From: Roseateles puraquae
GTDB taxonomy: Bacteria; Pseudomonadota; Gammaproteobacteria; Burkholderiales; Burkholderiaceae_C
Reading direction: 5' to 3'
Assembly (NCBI RefSeq): GCF_002205845.1
Contig: NZ_NISI01000001.1
Location: forward strand, 1,116,001-1,180,000
DNA: 64,000 nucleotides
Numbering within the stretch: the first letter of the stretch is position 1; each line of letters opens with the position of its first letter. Under the pieces are notes generated by a model that saw only the letters and a program-made list of their open reading frames with translations, was not told the DNA's origin and searched no databases. Position numbers and translations under genes: made by a program. Below, one piece after another: positions 53,147 to 64,000 of this stretch.

Positions 53147-55354
53147 ATGAGCCAACCCGTCAACTCCATCGCACGACAGGTGTCCATCAGCGGCGCGACC
53201 GCGGTGGCCATCGTGCTCCTCGTGGTCGCCGTCGTCGTCGGCAGTCTGCTCAAACGTTCATCCAATGAGCAGGTCCAGACCTGGGTGAACGACAAGGTCA
53301 GTTCGCTGGTCGACACCATGCAGGCCATGGACGAAGTCGCCGCGAAGCAGACCCAACGCAGCTTCGGTTCCTTCCGCCAGGAGTTCGGCCCCAGCTTCAC
53401 GCTGGACGAGGCCACGGGCGACTTGCGCGACTGGGGCCCCAAGCTCAACGGCAACTTCACCCAGGTCGACAAGTTCTCCAACGTCAACGGGGGCGTGGCG
53501 ACCGTCTTCGCGGCCAAGGGCGAGGACTTCGTCCGCATCACCACCTCGCTGAAGAACGAGAAGGGTGAGCGTGCCATGGGCACGATGCTTGACCGCCAGG
53601 GCGCGCCGTACGCGGCCATCAAGGCGGGCAAGTCCTTCACCGGCCGCGCGATGTTGTTCGGGCGCGCGTACATGACGCATTACGAGCCGATCAAGAATGA
53701 CGCCGGCAACATCGTCGGCATCCTGTTCGTCGGCTACGACCTCGACGCCTTCGAGAAGGCCATGGACCGCATGGCGGACAGCGCCCGCTTCTTCGAACAC
53801 GGCGGCACCTACATCGTCTACACGCCCAAGGACCCGACCAAGGCCGTCTTCGTGGCCCACCCCACGGCCAAGGGCAAGCTGGTGTCGGCGGTGGCGCCGG
53901 GCTTCGAGAAAGTGCTGGCGGAGCAGAAGGAAGACAGCTTCGTGCTGGACGACGCCACGGACGTGCTCGGCAATGGCCGCAGCGACAACTTCATCGTGGC
54001 GCACCGCAGCGCCAAGACCGGCCACTGGGTGATCGCCCAGGTGTCCCATGGCGAGGCCCAGGCCGCTGGCCGCAAGACGCTGTGGTTCTTCGCCGGCGCC
54101 CTGGCGCTGACGGCCCTGGGCCTGGGCTTTGGCCTGTTCTGGATGATGCGCCGCTGGGTGGCCCAGCCGCTGGCCGCGCTGCAGCGCGCGGTGGGCGCCA
54201 TCGCCGAAGGCGACCTGAGCCAGTCGGTGAACAGCACCCGCAACGACGAGATCGGCTCGCTGATCCAGGACACCGAGCGCATGCGCCAGCGCCTGGCCAG
54301 CACCATCGGCACGGTGCGCCATTCAGTGGACAGCATCGGCACCGCCAGCAACGAGATCGCGACCGGCAACCTCGACCTCAGCCAGCGGACGGAGCAGACC
54401 GCCAGCAACCTGCAGAACGCCGCCTCCTCGATGAGCGAACTGACCGGCACCGTGCGCCAGACGGCTGAATCGGCCCGCACCGCCAACCAGCTGGTGCAGT
54501 CGGCCGTGTCGGCGGCCACGCGGGGCGGTGAAGTGGTCGGCCAGGTCGTGACGACCATGGACGAGATCAACACCGCCAGCAAGAAGATCGCCGACATCAT
54601 CGGCACCATCGACGGCATCGCCTTCCAGACCAACATCCTGGCCTTGAACGCGGCCGTGGAAGCGGCTCGCGCTGGCGAGCAGGGCCGCGGCTTTGCCGTG
54701 GTGGCGGGCGAGGTGCGCTCGCTGGCCGGCCGCAGCGCCGAGGCGGCCAAGGAGATCAAGAGCCTGATCGGCAACAGCGTGGAGCGCGTGGAGAACGGCG
54801 CGCGCCTCGTGCAGACCGCGGGCAGCACCATGGGCGAGATCGTCACCAGTGTTCAGCGCGTGCAGGACATCATTGGAGAGATCGCGTCGGCGGCCACTGA
54901 GCAGAGCGAGGGCATCAACTCGGTCAACACGTCCGTCGTGCAGCTCGACCAGATGACGCAGCAGAACGCCGCGCTCGTGGAGGAGTCCGCCGCGGCGGCC
55001 GAGAGCCTGAAGGAGCAGGCGCATCGCCTGGTGGACGCTGTGTCGGTGTTCCGCGTGTCGAGCCAGGACGCCAGCGCACCGCGGGCCAGCCCGCCCCCGG
55101 CGGCCACGCCGGCCCCTGTGGCCCACGCGCCGGCCGCCAAGACCTCTGCTGCCAAGCCCCCGGCTGTGAAGGCGCCAGCGACCAAGCCAACGGCAGCGCC
55201 TGCCAAGCCGGCAACAGCGCCCAAGGCTGCGGCGTCCAAGGCTGGGGCACCCCGCCCTGCCCCGGCGGCCAAGCCGGTGTCGACGCCTGTTGCCCCTCCC
55301 AAGCCGGCGCCAGCACCGGCCACGGTGGACGACGGCGACTGGGAAACCTTCTGA
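53147..55354 (+). CDS. Methyl-accepting chemotaxis protein with Cache sensor and CheR-tether tail
   Basis: A 735-residue receptor: TM1 about 18-37, a periplasmic Cache_3-Cache_2-like sensor (about 40-295), TM2 near 310-332, HAMP, and the signalling domain (tip [20 protein letters not shown]). An 80-residue Ala/Pro/Lys-rich flexible tail ends DWETF, a match to the NWETF CheR/CheB tether of enteric receptors. GGAGG lies before the ATG. It is the last gene of the second chemotaxis operon. Confidence 0.96.
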   Translation: MSQPVNSIARQVSISGATAVAIVLLVVAVVVGSLLKRSSNEQVQTWVNDKVSSLVDTMQAMDEVAAKQTQRSFGSFRQEFGPSFTLDEATGDLRDWGPKLNGNFTQVDKFSNVNGGVATVFAAKGEDFVRITTSLKNEKGERAMGTMLDRQGAPYAAIKAGKSFTGRAMLFGRAYMTHYEPIKNDAGNIVGILFVGYDLDAFEKAMDRMADSARFFEHGGTYIVYTPKDPTKAVFVAHPTAKGKLVSAVAPGFEKVLAEQKEDSFVLDDATDVLGNGRSDNFIVAHRSAKTGHWVIAQVSHGEAQAAGRKTLWFFAGALALTALGLGFGLFWMMRRWVAQPLAALQRAVGAIAEGDLSQSVNSTRNDEIGSLIQDTERMRQRLASTIGTVRHSVDSIGTASNEIATGNLDLSQRTEQTASNLQNAASSMSELTGTVRQTAESARTANQLVQSAVSAATRGGEVVGQVVTTMDEINTASKKIADIIGTIDGIAFQTNILALNAAVEAARAGEQGRGFAVVAGEVRSLAGRSAEAAKEIKSLIGNSVERVENGARLVQTAGSTMGEIVTSVQRVQDIIGEIASAATEQSEGINSVNTSVVQLDQMTQQNAALVEESAAAAESLKEQAHRLVDAVSVFRVSSQDASAPRASPPPAATPAPVAHAPAAKTSAAKPPAVKAPATKPTAAPAKPATAPKAAASKAGAPRPAPAAKPVSTPVAPPKPAPAPATVDDGDWETF

Positions 55355-55369
55355 TCGCCCGCTGACAAC

Positions 55370-55397
55370 AAAAAAGGCCCGCTGCTGCGGGCCTTTC
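55370..55397. terminator. Bidirectional terminator between the receptor and alaS
   Basis: GGCCCGC/GCGGGCC stem with a four-base loop, flanked by A-rich and TTT/CTC ends, between convergent genes. Confidence 0.85.
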
Positions 55398-55420
55398 TCA
55401 TGGGCGGACACCCGGCCGGG

Positions 55421-58045
55421 TCAGACCCGCTCGGCCACCCAGCCGGCGACGCTCTGCAAGGCTGCCGCCACGCCGGCCGGCTGGGTTCCCCCCGCCATGG
55501 CCAGATCGGGCTTGCCGCCGCCCTTGCCGCCGACCTGCTGGGCGACGAAGTTGACCAGCTCGCCGGCCTTGACCTTGGCCGTGCTGTCAGCCGTCACACC
55601 GGCTGCCAGCTGGACCTTGTCGCCGTCGACCGCGGCCAGCACGATGGCGGCGGTCTTGAGCTTGTCCTTGAGCTTGTCCATGGTCTCGCGCAAGGTCTTC
55701 GCGTCGGCGCCTTCGAGCTTGGCAGCCAGCACCTTCAGGCCCTTCACGTCCACGGCCTGCGCCAGCAGCTCGTCGCCCTGGGCCGAGGCCAGCTTGCTCT
55801 TCGCGGCGGTCAGCTCCTTTTCGAGCTGGCGCACCTGCTCCAGCACCGCATGCAGGCGCTGGCCCAGCTCGTGCGGCGAGGTCTTGAGCGTCATCGCCGC
55901 GCCCTGCACCGTGGTCTCCAGCATCTGCAGATAGCTCAGCGCGTTGTCGCCCGTCACGGCCTCGACGCGGCGGATGCCGGCGGCCACGCCGCTCTCGGCC
56001 ACGATCTTGAACAGGCCGATGTCGCCCGTCGCCTTCACGTGCGTGCCACCGCAGAGCTCCTTGGAGCTGCCGATGGACAGCACCCGCACGGTCTCACCGT
56101 ACTTCTCGCCGAACAGCATCATGGCGCCCGACTTCTGCGCGTCGTCCAGCGCCATCACCTGCGCCTGGGCGCCCGCGTTCGCGAGGATCTCGGCATTCAC
56201 GAGCGCCTCGACCTCGCGGATTTCTTCCGCGGTCATGGGCGCGTTGTGCGCGAAGTCGAAGCGGGTGCGCTCGGCGTTCACCAGCGAGCCCTTCTGCTGC
56301 ACATGGGCGCCCAGCACTTCGCGCAGGGCCTTGTGCATCAGGTGGGTGGCGCTGTGGTTGCGCACGGTCTTGGCACGGCGCTCGGCGTCGACCTTGGCGG
56401 TGAACACGTCACCGACCTTGACCGTGCCTTCCACGACCTGGCCGTGGTGGCCGAAGACGTCGGCCTGGATCTTCAGCGTGTCGGCCACGACGACGCGCGT
56501 CGTGCCATTGCGCAGCTCGCCGGCATCGCCCACCTGGCCGCCGCTTTCCGCGTAGAACGGGGTGTGGTCGAGCACGATGACGGCGTCATCGCCGGCCTGG
56601 GCTTCGTTCACCGGGGCGCCGTCCACGTAGATGGCGGTGACCTTGGACGTCTCGCACACGAGGTGCTCATAGCCGTGGAAGGTGGTGGCCGCACCGCTGT
56701 AGGCCAGGCCCTGGGCCATCTTGAACTTGCCGGCCGCACGGGCGCGGGTCTTCTGCTCTTCCAGCAGTTCGTGGAAGCGGACTTCGTCCACGGTCACGCC
56801 GCGCTCGCGGCAGACGTCCGCGGTCAGGTCGACCGGGAAGCCGTAGGTGTCGTGCAGCTTGAAGGCCGTGTCGCCATCGACATTGCCCTTGGCCAGCGCG
56901 CCTTCGAGGATTTCCATGCCGGTGGCGATGGTCTGGAAGAAGCGCTCTTCCTCCTGCTTGAGCACGTCGGTGACGCGCTTTTCGGCCTGGCGCAGCTCGG
57001 GGTAGGCATCGCCCATCTCGGCGGCCAGCGCGGCGACGAGCTTGTGGAAGAACGGGGTGCGGGCGCCCAGCTTGTAGCCGTGGCGGATGGCGCGGCGGGC
57101 GATGCGGCGCAGCACGTAGCCGCGGCCGGCGTTGCCCGGGATGACGCCGTCGACCACCGTGAAGGAGCAGGCGCGGATGTGGTCGGCGATGACCTTGAGG
57201 CTCGGGCTGTCCTTGTCGCAGTCGCCGCCGCCGGCCGCTTCGTCCACCGCCTTCTTGGCCGCGGCCAGCAGGTTCACGAAGGTGTCGATCTCGTAGTTGC
57301 TGTGCACGTGCTGCAGCACCGCAGCCAGGCGCTCCAGGCCCATGCCGGTGTCCACCGACGGCTTGGGCAGCGGGTGCATCACGCCGTCTTCCGTGCGGTT
57401 GAACTGCATGAAGACGTTGTTCCAGATCTCGATGTAGCGGTCGCCGTCCTGCTCAGCCGAGCCCGGGGGGCCGCCGGCGACGTCGGGGCCGTGGTCGTAG
57501 AAGATCTCGGTGCAGGGGCCGCAGGGGCCGGTGTCGCCCATCATCCAGAAGTTGTCGGACATGTAGCGCGCGCCCTTGTTGTCGCCAATGCGCACGATGC
57601 GCTCGGCCGGCACGCCCACCGTCTTGTTCCAGATCTCGTAGGCCTCGTCGTCTTCCTCATAGACGGTGACCCACAGCTTCTCGGCCGGCAGCTTGAAGTG
57701 CTGGGTCAGCAGCTCCCAGGCGTAGCTGATCGCGTCCTTCTTGAAGTAGTCGCCGAAGCTGAAGTTGCCCAGCATCTCGAAGAAGGTGTGATGCCGCGCG
57801 GTATAGCCGACGTTGTCCAGGTCGTTGTGCTTGCCGCCCGCGCGGATGCACTTCTGGCTGGTGGTGGCGCGGGTGTAGGCGCGCTTGTCGAAGCCCAGGA
57901 ACACGTCCTTGAACTGGTTCATGCCCGCGTTGGTGAACAGCAGCGTCGGGTCGTCGCCCGGCACCACGGGGCTGGAGGCGACGATCTGGTGGCCTTTCGA
58001 CTCGAAGAACTTCAGAAAGGTCTGGCGGATCTCGGCGGCTTTCAT
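55421..58045 (-). CDS. alaS: Alanyl-tRNA synthetase
   Basis: The 874-residue length is normal. It starts [19 protein letters not shown], with the class II catalytic core ([25 protein letters not shown]), the editing domain with zinc-binding [12 protein letters not shown] and a CGGTH motif, and the C-terminal C-Ala region ([15 protein letters not shown]). It charges tRNA-Ala. Housekeeping gene marking the edge of the motility cluster. Confidence 0.98.
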   Translation of the reverse strand: MKAAEIRQTFLKFFESKGHQIVASSPVVPGDDPTLLFTNAGMNQFKDVFLGFDKRAYTRATTSQKCIRAGGKHNDLDNVGYTARHHTFFEMLGNFSFGDYFKKDAISYAWELLTQHFKLPAEKLWVTVYEEDDEAYEIWNKTVGVPAERIVRIGDNKGARYMSDNFWMMGDTGPCGPCTEIFYDHGPDVAGGPPGSAEQDGDRYIEIWNNVFMQFNRTEDGVMHPLPKPSVDTGMGLERLAAVLQHVHSNYEIDTFVNLLAAAKKAVDEAAGGGDCDKDSPSLKVIADHIRACSFTVVDGVIPGNAGRGYVLRRIARRAIRHGYKLGARTPFFHKLVAALAAEMGDAYPELRQAEKRVTDVLKQEEERFFQTIATGMEILEGALAKGNVDGDTAFKLHDTYGFPVDLTADVCRERGVTVDEVRFHELLEEQKTRARAAGKFKMAQGLAYSGAATTFHGYEHLVCETSKVTAIYVDGAPVNEAQAGDDAVIVLDHTPFYAESGGQVGDAGELRNGTTRVVVADTLKIQADVFGHHGQVVEGTVKVGDVFTAKVDAERRAKTVRNHSATHLMHKALREVLGAHVQQKGSLVNAERTRFDFAHNAPMTAEEIREVEALVNAEILANAGAQAQVMALDDAQKSGAMMLFGEKYGETVRVLSIGSSKELCGGTHVKATGDIGLFKIVAESGVAAGIRRVEAVTGDNALSYLQMLETTVQGAAMTLKTSPHELGQRLHAVLEQVRQLEKELTAAKSKLASAQGDELLAQAVDVKGLKVLAAKLEGADAKTLRETMDKLKDKLKTAAIVLAAVDGDKVQLAAGVTADSTAKVKAGELVNFVAQQVGGKGGGKPDLAMAGGTQPAGVAAALQSVAGWVAERV

Positions 58046-58151
58046 CCCGGGGGTTCCTGGAAAAGGTCAGTGACAAAGAGGGCTGATTGTAGAGAGGGGG
58101 CTTTACCTGCCGACGGTAGAGTGAGGCCCAAGACCTTTGGAGATCTCCCGA

Positions 58152-59636
58152 ATGGACGCCACTTCCCCTCTTGAGGGCCTGGACAACCCCGGCCTTTTGC
58201 GCACGCAAGCCTTGATCAATGGCGAATGGATCACCGGCCCCGCGAGCTTCGCGGTGACCGACCCCGCCACCGGCGCGGCCCTGGCCCAGGTGCCCAACCT
58301 CGGGCGGGCCGAGGCCGAGACGGCGATTGCCGCCGCAGCCAATGCGCTGAACGCCTGGCGCGCCAAGCCCGCCAAGGAGCGCGCCGCCGTGCTGGTGCGC
58401 TGGCAGCAACTGCTGGTCAAGCACGCGGATGACCTCGCCCGGCTGATGACCGCCGAGCAGGGCAAGCCGCTGGCCGAGGCACGCGGCGAGGTGATCTACG
58501 GCGCCAGCTTCCTGGACTGGTTTGCCGAAGAAGCCAAGCGCGTCTACGGCGAAACCATCCCGACCACCGACCCCACCAAGCGCTACCTGGTGCTGAAGCA
58601 GGCCGTCGGCGTGTGCGCGGCCATCACGCCGTGGAACTTCCCGCTGGCCATGATCACGCGCAAGGTGGCCCCGGCCCTCGCGGCGGGCTGCACCGTCATC
58701 ATCAAGCCGGCCGAGGCCACGCCGCTGACCGCCCTGGCCGCGGCGGAGCTGGCCCAGCAGGCCGGCATGCCCGCCGGCGTGCTGAATGTGCTGACGGCCG
58801 ATGCGGCCCAGTCCGTGGAAGTGGGCAAGGCCCTGTGCGAGAGCGATGTGGTGCGGCACCTGTCCTTCACGGGCAGCACGGAGGTCGGGCGCATCCTGAT
58901 GGCCCAGTGCGCGCCGACCATCAAGAAGCTGAGTCTGGAGCTGGGCGGCAATGCGCCCTTCATCGTGTTCGATGACGCCGACCTGGAGTCGGCCGTCGAG
59001 GGCGCGATTGCCAGCAAGTACCGCAACGCCGGCCAGACCTGTGTCTGCGCCAACCGCATCTACGTGCAGGCTGGCGTGTACGACGCCTTCCTCGACAAGT
59101 TCGCGGCCCGGGTGTCGGCCCTCAAGACGGGCAACGGCTTCGAGGCCGGGGTGCAGGTCGGCCCGCTGATCGACGCGCAGGCGCTGCAGAAGGTCGAAAC
59201 CCACGTGGCCGACGCCATTGCCCTGGGCGCCCGCTTGCTGACCGGCGGCAAGCGCATCGAGACGACCGGCGGCCACTTCTTCGAACCGACGCTGCTGGCC
59301 GACGCGACGCCGCAGATGCTGTGCTCGCGCGAGGAGACCTTCGGCCCCGTGGCCCCGGTCTTTAAGTTCCAGACCGAGGCCGAGGCCATCCAGCTCGCCA
59401 ACGCCACCGAGTTCGGCCTGGCGAGCTACTTCTACAGCCGCGACATCGGCCGCATCTTCCGTGTGGGCGAAGCGCTGGAGTACGGCATGGTGGGCATCAA
59501 CACCGGCCTCATCTCCACGGCCGAAGTGCCCTTCGGCGGCGTGAAGCAGTCAGGCCTGGGCCGCGAGGGTGCGCGCCAGGGCATCGAGGACTATGTGGAG
59601 GTGAAGTACCTCTGCCTGGGTGACATCCAGAAGTAG
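58152..59636 (+). CDS. gabD: NAD(P)-dependent succinate-semialdehyde dehydrogenase
   Basis: A 494-residue aldehyde dehydrogenase close to GabD. Catalytic E263 (LELGGNAPF) and C297 (GQTCVCANR), plus N162 (TPWNFPLAM). It oxidises succinate semialdehyde to succinate in GABA degradation. The ATG at 58152 has GGAG nine bases upstream; a TTG at 58137 is also in frame. It stands alone, with a terminator to follow. Confidence 0.9.
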   Translation: MDATSPLEGLDNPGLLRTQALINGEWITGPASFAVTDPATGAALAQVPNLGRAEAETAIAAAANALNAWRAKPAKERAAVLVRWQQLLVKHADDLARLMTAEQGKPLAEARGEVIYGASFLDWFAEEAKRVYGETIPTTDPTKRYLVLKQAVGVCAAITPWNFPLAMITRKVAPALAAGCTVIIKPAEATPLTALAAAELAQQAGMPAGVLNVLTADAAQSVEVGKALCESDVVRHLSFTGSTEVGRILMAQCAPTIKKLSLELGGNAPFIVFDDADLESAVEGAIASKYRNAGQTCVCANRIYVQAGVYDAFLDKFAARVSALKTGNGFEAGVQVGPLIDAQALQKVETHVADAIALGARLLTGGKRIETTGGHFFEPTLLADATPQMLCSREETFGPVAPVFKFQTEAEAIQLANATEFGLASYFYSRDIGRIFRVGEALEYGMVGINTGLISTAEVPFGGVKQSGLGREGARQGIEDYVEVKYLCLGDIQK

Positions 59637-59678
59637 CCGTCACCCAGCGCCCGCGCCGTCGCCAGCGGCCACGGCACG

Positions 59679-59706
59679 AAAAAAGGGGCCCTTGTGGGGC
59701 CCCTTT
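59679..59706. terminator. Bidirectional terminator between gabD and the receptor
   Basis: AAAGGGGCC/GGCCCCTTT arms and a seven-base loop, with an A-run on the left and T-run on the right, between convergent genes. Confidence 0.85.
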
Positions 59707-59759
59707 GCTTTGGCCGCGCCGATGAGGCGGCGCGACCGTTCTTGCGCTTTGCAGGTGTC

Positions 59760-62700
59760 TTAGAACTCGTACTTGGCCGTGATCTGCATGGCCCACTGCG
59801 ACTCGCCCTTGACCTGGCGGGGCGTCAGCGAATCCACGTTGGAATTGACCTGGTAGATGTACTTGCCTTCCGGGTTCAGGCCGACGTAGTTCACGAAGGT
59901 GCGACGCAGACCGCCGGCGGAGGCGAAGGACAGCTCGTTGATACGGCCCCAACGGTTGTTGATCAGGTTGCCGATGTTCAGGATGTCCAGCGTCAGCAGG
60001 CCCTTGTGCTTGGAGGTGAAGCCCGGCAGTTCCTGGCTCACGCGCACGTCGAAGCTGTTGACGAAGGGCATGAAGGAGCTGTTGCGCGCCACGATGCCGC
60101 CCTTGGCGTCGCGCAGCGCCTTGTTGGCGTTGACGACGGCCCAGAAGGCGTCTTCGTTGGTGCGGTTGGTCGCGGTGTCACCCAGGAAGACGACTTCACC
60201 CGACTGCGGCGCCGACGGGATGTACATCAGGTCATTGCCCGAAACGCCGTCACCGTTCAGGTCGTTGCGGTAGGTCCAGCTGTAGGGCTTGCCCTTGCGG
60301 CCTTCGTAGAACAGACCGACCGTGGTCTTGTACTTGCCGATGAAGGCGGCCGACCAGTTGAACGACGCGTTGAAGCGGTCCTTGATCAGGTAGGCCGAGT
60401 TGGCAGCAACGTTCTCGTTGGGGTTGAAGATCGAACGCGAGTTGAAGTTCGAGTTCGACACCGACGAGGTCAGCGGGCTGACTTCGGTCGCCGACGTGCG
60501 GGTGTAGGCCACCTGCCAACCGAAGCCACCCTTGTTCGGGCTGCTCAGCGAGAAGGTCACGGCATTGCCGCCGCCCTTGTCAGTGGACGTGGCCAGCAGC
60601 ACGTTGTTGAAGCTGGCGTTGGACAGCGCGCGGGCACGCACGCCGGCATTGGTGGCCGAGGTGGCGCAGGCCGCACCGGAGGTGATGGTGCCGCCGGTGG
60701 CCGTCCAGCAGGCCGGGTTGTAGGCGGCCGGCGTGTAGTACAGCTCGCGGCCGTCGGTACCGGTGCGGGTCGCAGCGCCCAGGTTCAGGTGCTGGTAGAA
60801 GATGCCGGTCTTGGTCTTGGTGTAGACCCATTCGGCACCGGCCACCAGACCGCCCCAGGGCAGTTCGCCGTCGTAGGCCAGGTTGAGCTTCCAGACGGAC
60901 GGCTGGGTCAGACCCTTGTCCAGGAAGTCGACGTTGGCGGCCGGCGGCGTGCCGGGGAAGTTGGTCGGCTGCTTGGTCGGATCGGGGTTGAAGATGCTGG
61001 AGCCATCGCAGGCCGGGAAGCCCTGCGTGCCGCAACCGACGATCTTGGTGGCGAGGCCCGTGTTGGAGAAGGGGTTGGACACCCACACGTTGGCTGCAGC
61101 GCCCTGGAAGAGGCCGAAGCCACCGCGGACCTGCTTCTTCTGGTTGGCCTTGCCGTCGATGGTGTACTTGAAGTCGAAGCGCGGCTGGAACAGGTCCTGG
61201 CCGTCCGGGGTGATCGAATTGTCGCGGCCGAAACCACCAGTGTTGCGAGTCACCAGCAGGCCGTTGACGCTACCGGCCACCGTGGAGGCGCCCGCTGCAG
61301 CGTTGACCAGCGGACGATCCGGCACCGAGATGGTGTCCAGACGCACGCCGCCGGTGACGGTCAACTTGTCGTTGACCGTCCAGGTGTCCTGCAGAAACAC
61401 GCCGGTGTTGGCCATGGACCAGCGGGCGATGCCGGCATCCAGGCCTGCCGACGTGGCGGCCACTTGCACCTGGTAGTTCGACGGACGGCCCTTGGAGAAG
61501 TTCTCCAGAACGGCCTGCTCGATGATGGCCGACGAGGCCGTGCTGCAGTTCACCGTGCCGAAGCTGTACGTGAAAGTCGAGGTGCTGTTGATGCAACCGA
61601 AGGTGTAGTTGCCGTTCACGTTCTGGAAGAACGCGTTGTAGACCTTGTTGTTGCTGTAGTCGGCACCGGCCTTGATTTCGTGATCGCCCAGCACCAGGTT
61701 GCCACCGAAGTAGCCATCGAAGGTCTTGGTGTCCAGCACGTTGAACTGACGGCTCAGCTCGGTACCGAAGTTCAGGAAGCGGCTGCCCGTGCTCACGCCG
61801 GCGGGCGAACCGGCCGGGGCGGCGCCCGTGAACTGCAGCGCCATGGCGGGCAGGTTGCTGTTGTTCTGCGGAACGCTGCTGTAGTCGCGGTTGGACAGCT
61901 TCAGCTCGGTCGAGAAGTTCGGGGTCCAGTCAGCGAACCACTGGCCGACGACGGTCTCGATCGTCTTCTTCTGATTCCACCACCACGACGTCAGGTTCAG
62001 GCCAGTGGCGCTGTAGCTGCCGAAGTTGGTTTCTGCCTGCTCCGTCTTGGCGTAGCGGATGTTGGCGCGGTGGTTCTCGTTGATGTTCCAGTCGATCTTG
62101 ATCAGCGCGTCCTTGACCGACACCGGAGCCGGGCCATTGGGCGTGCCGACGTCGATGTTGTACTTGGACTTGGCGATCTGGGTCAGCTGGTCGATCGCGT
62201 TCTGCGAGATCGCCACGTTGGTCAGCGGGCTGCCGACCGGGCCGAATTCGGGCTGGGCGCGGTTGCTCTTGAGCTCTTCGTAGCTCGCGAAGAAGAACAG
62301 CTTGTCCTTGATGATCGGGCCGCCGAGCGTCGCGCCGACGGTCTTCTCGGTGAAGGGCAGGAAGCTGAAGTAGGTGCCGGACGTGCTGTTGAAGCGGCGG
62401 CCGGTCATGCTGTCGTCGCGGAAGACGTAGTAGACGCTGCCCTTGAAGTCGTTGGTACCCGACTTGGTCACGGCGTTGATGTTGGCGCCGGTGTAGCCCT
62501 GCTGCGTGACGTCGTAGTTGGAGATGTTGACCTGCACCGACTGGATGGCATCGATCGAGATCGGCTGCTTGATGGTCGGGAGGTTGTTGGCTTCCAGGCC
62601 GAAGGTGTCGTTGATCTTGACGCCGTCGACGGTGATGGAGTTGTAGCGCGAGTTCTGGCCGCCGGCCGAGATTTCACCGCGCTCCTTGTCGGTCTGGGAC

Positions 62701-63212
62701 AGGCGCGGGTCCTGGCGGGCGTAGTCCTGCAGGTTGCGCGCGATGGAAGCGTAAGCATCCAGCTCCTGGCGACCCAGGTTGGTGCCGGCGCCGCCGCTGG
62801 AGCTGGCGAAGCGGTTGTTGGGGTTGGAAGCGCTGCCCGTCACCACCACGGCTTCGAGCGTCTGGCCGCCCAGGCGGATGTCGAAGTTCAGGCTGTCGGC
62901 CAGCTGCAGGTAGATGTCGTCCTGCACGCTCTTGTCGGAGCCCTTGACCGCCGTGACGGTGTAGGGGCCGCCGACGCGCAGGCCGCGGGCGCTTTAGCGG
63001 CCTTCGGCATCGGTCACCAGGGTGTTGGACGAGCCCGACTCGCGGTGCACGATCGTGACCGTGGCGCCGGCAACCGGCTTGCCGTCACCGCTCGTGACGC
63101 GGCCACCGATGGCGGCGGTCGTGTTTTGCGCCATGGCAGGCGCTGCGGCCACGATGGCCACGGCGGCGCAAAGCGCCGACAGCGGGAACCCAGACCCAAA
63201 CCTGTTGCTCAT
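59760..63212 (-). pseudogene. Oar-like TonB-dependent outer-membrane receptor, interrupted by one in-frame stop
   Basis: The coding frame runs from the ATG at 63212 (AGGAG 8 bases upstream) to 59760, about 1150 codons, with one TAA at 62994-62996. The first part has a signal peptide (about residues 1-29) and a carboxypeptidase-regulatory-like domain (VAGATVTIVHRESGSSNTLV). After the stop, in the same frame, come SARGLRVGGPYTVTAVKG, the plug domain (LEAVVVTGSASNPNN; SITVDGVKI), and the beta-barrel ending in KYEF. A tyrosine codon (TAC/TAT) is expected at the stop. No other damage is visible, so this is either a very recent mutation or a sequence error. Confidence 0.88.
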
Positions 63213-63656
63213 CCCAATCACTCCTGTTGTGCGCGCGAACGCGCGGCTGCTGTGTGTCGAAAACGGTCACGCAAGCGTCACATGACGCCTTGCCGTGCTG
63301 CGCCGCCCGCCATTCGGAGAGGCAGGGGGGCAGAGGTGACCGAATTGTCATGACTTTCCGTGACAGAACTTTACGGGTAAGTCAGATGTGGCCAATTTTC
63401 GACACCGAGCCACGCCACCAGGCACTGCCGCAGTGCGCGCCGGGCCCATGGAGGCGCCCCGGATTTGCCTCTGACAGCGCGCTGCCGCCGCCGTCACCGC
63501 GCACCAGGCGAGCACCTACCCCAGTGCAATATCACCAACCTGGTGCATTTTTTCTGGAATGTAAACTTTCCGGAGGGGCCGTTCCATGTCGCAAAACCGC
63601 GACAAACTTCGGCCTCAAAGCCACTCGGCCGCCCAGGCCACTCGCCCGCCTTCGCC
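63213..63656. other. Intergenic region between two divergent genes
   Basis: About 440 bases between the TonB-receptor gene and the nucleotidase gene. It contains the inverted pair TGTCA/TGACA (63346-63350, 63361-63365) and a hairpin GCACCAGG/CCTGGTGC (63501-63508, 63539-63546) followed by six T. No gene supported. Confidence 0.5.
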
Positions 63657-64000
63657 ATGGTCTCTTTTGCCTTTTCTCGTTTCGGCCTCGCCGTGCTGGC
63701 CGCTGCAGCCCTGGCCGGCTGCGCCACACCCAAGCCCGCCGGCCCGACTGAGCTCACGCTGCTGTCGATCAACGACTTCCACGGCAATATCCAGCCGTCC
63801 CAACCCACGCCGCTGATGCCCCGGCTGCCCGACCCGGCCACTGGTGAGGTGAAGCCTCAACCTGCCGGCGGCGTGGCCTACCTGGCCTCGGCGCTGGCCA
63901 AGCTGAAGGCACAGAACCCGAACGCGGTCGTGGTGGCCGGCGGCGACCTGATCGGCGCGTCACCGCTGATTTCCAGCCTGCTGCGCGACGAACCCACGCT
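63657..64000 (+). CDS. Bifunctional metallophosphatase/5'-nucleotidase lipoprotein (partial)
   Basis: The start of a gene that runs past the window end; 114 residues seen. It begins with a lipoprotein signal (FGLAVLAAAALAGCATP; lipobox LAGC, Cys22) and then the metallophosphatase motif LTLLSINDFHGNIQP, followed by VVVAGGDLIGASPLISSLLR. UshA/CpdB-like enzymes hydrolyse periplasmic nucleotides. It diverges from the TonB-receptor gene. No start better than the ATG at 63657 is visible. Confidence 0.88.
   Translation, partial: MVSFAFSRFGLAVLAAAALAGCATPKPAGPTELTLLSINDFHGNIQPSQPTPLMPRLPDPATGEVKPQPAGGVAYLASALAKLKAQNPNAVVVAGGDLIGASPLISSLLRDEPT

Noticed and set aside
55400-58174. A 924-codon plus-strand frame opposite alaS
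   Set aside because: It is the exact antisense of a conserved housekeeping gene and lacks any motif.
59694-63353. A very long plus-strand open frame (over 1200 codons) opposite the TonB receptor
   Set aside because: It is antisense to a recognised receptor and has a His/Arg/Gly-rich composition with no domain. It is a high-GC frame artefact.

Overview
The window is a high-GC betaproteobacterial chromosome segment. The flagellar regulators (FlhDC plus FliA), the split fli operons, the MacA-type exporter and the codon usage point to Burkholderiales, probably the Rubrivivax/Leptothrix/Roseateles neighbourhood. That placement is inference, because the window has no rRNA or other marker gene. About 55 kb is one motility and chemotaxis supercluster. 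The right end carries housekeeping genes (alaS, gabD), a TonB-dependent receptor broken by one stop codon, and the start of a 5'-nucleotidase-type lipoprotein.

Layout. On the minus strand, 0-8.2 kb holds flhB-flhA-flhF-flhG-fliA and a soluble chemoreceptor. A periplasmic binding protein gene (8.4-9.1 kb) diverges from flhB. From 9.2 to 12.3 kb, motA-motB-cheY-cheZ run on the minus strand. From 12.3 to 19.3 kb lies a glycosylation/methylation island: two methyltransferases, a GT2 enzyme, a DXD-type glycosyltransferase and two O-GlcNAc-transferase-like (GT41) proteins with TPRs. It is followed by the master regulator flhDC and a small TPR gene (19.3-21.0 kb). Three tandem flagellins, fliD, fliS, fliT, a PilZ protein and a prepilin-like gene occupy 21.6-28.5 kb. 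The export apparatus, switch and basal body follow at 28.5-41.1 kb: fliE (minus), fliFGHIJK and fliLMNOPQR. A chemoreceptor is at 41.3-42.8 kb. A two-component system with a MacAB-like exporter is at 42.8-49.2 kb (minus). A second chemotaxis operon (CheZ-like protein, cheY, cheA, cheW, chemoreceptor) is at 49.4-55.4 kb. Rod, hook and hook-associated flg genes, and cheR/cheB/cheD, are not in the window.

Regulation. FlhDC would start the hierarchy and FliA (sigma-28) the late genes. I can read eight sigma-28-like promoters of the form TCAAG/TAAA-N11-12-GCCGATA: before fliC1, fliC2, fliD, fliS, fliJ, motA, the TPR gene and the 53-kb chemoreceptor. At fliC3/fliD the -10 box forms one arm of a perfect intrinsic terminator.

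The most unusual signal is not a gene. Eight structured non-coding repeats of three families sit in gaps between flagellar genes: flhF|flhG, flhB|flhA, motA|motB, fliN|fliO, fliC2|fliC3, fliF|fliG, fliG|fliH and fliQ|fliR. In two families the copies differ by paired, compensatory base changes that keep the hairpins, which argues for selection on structure.
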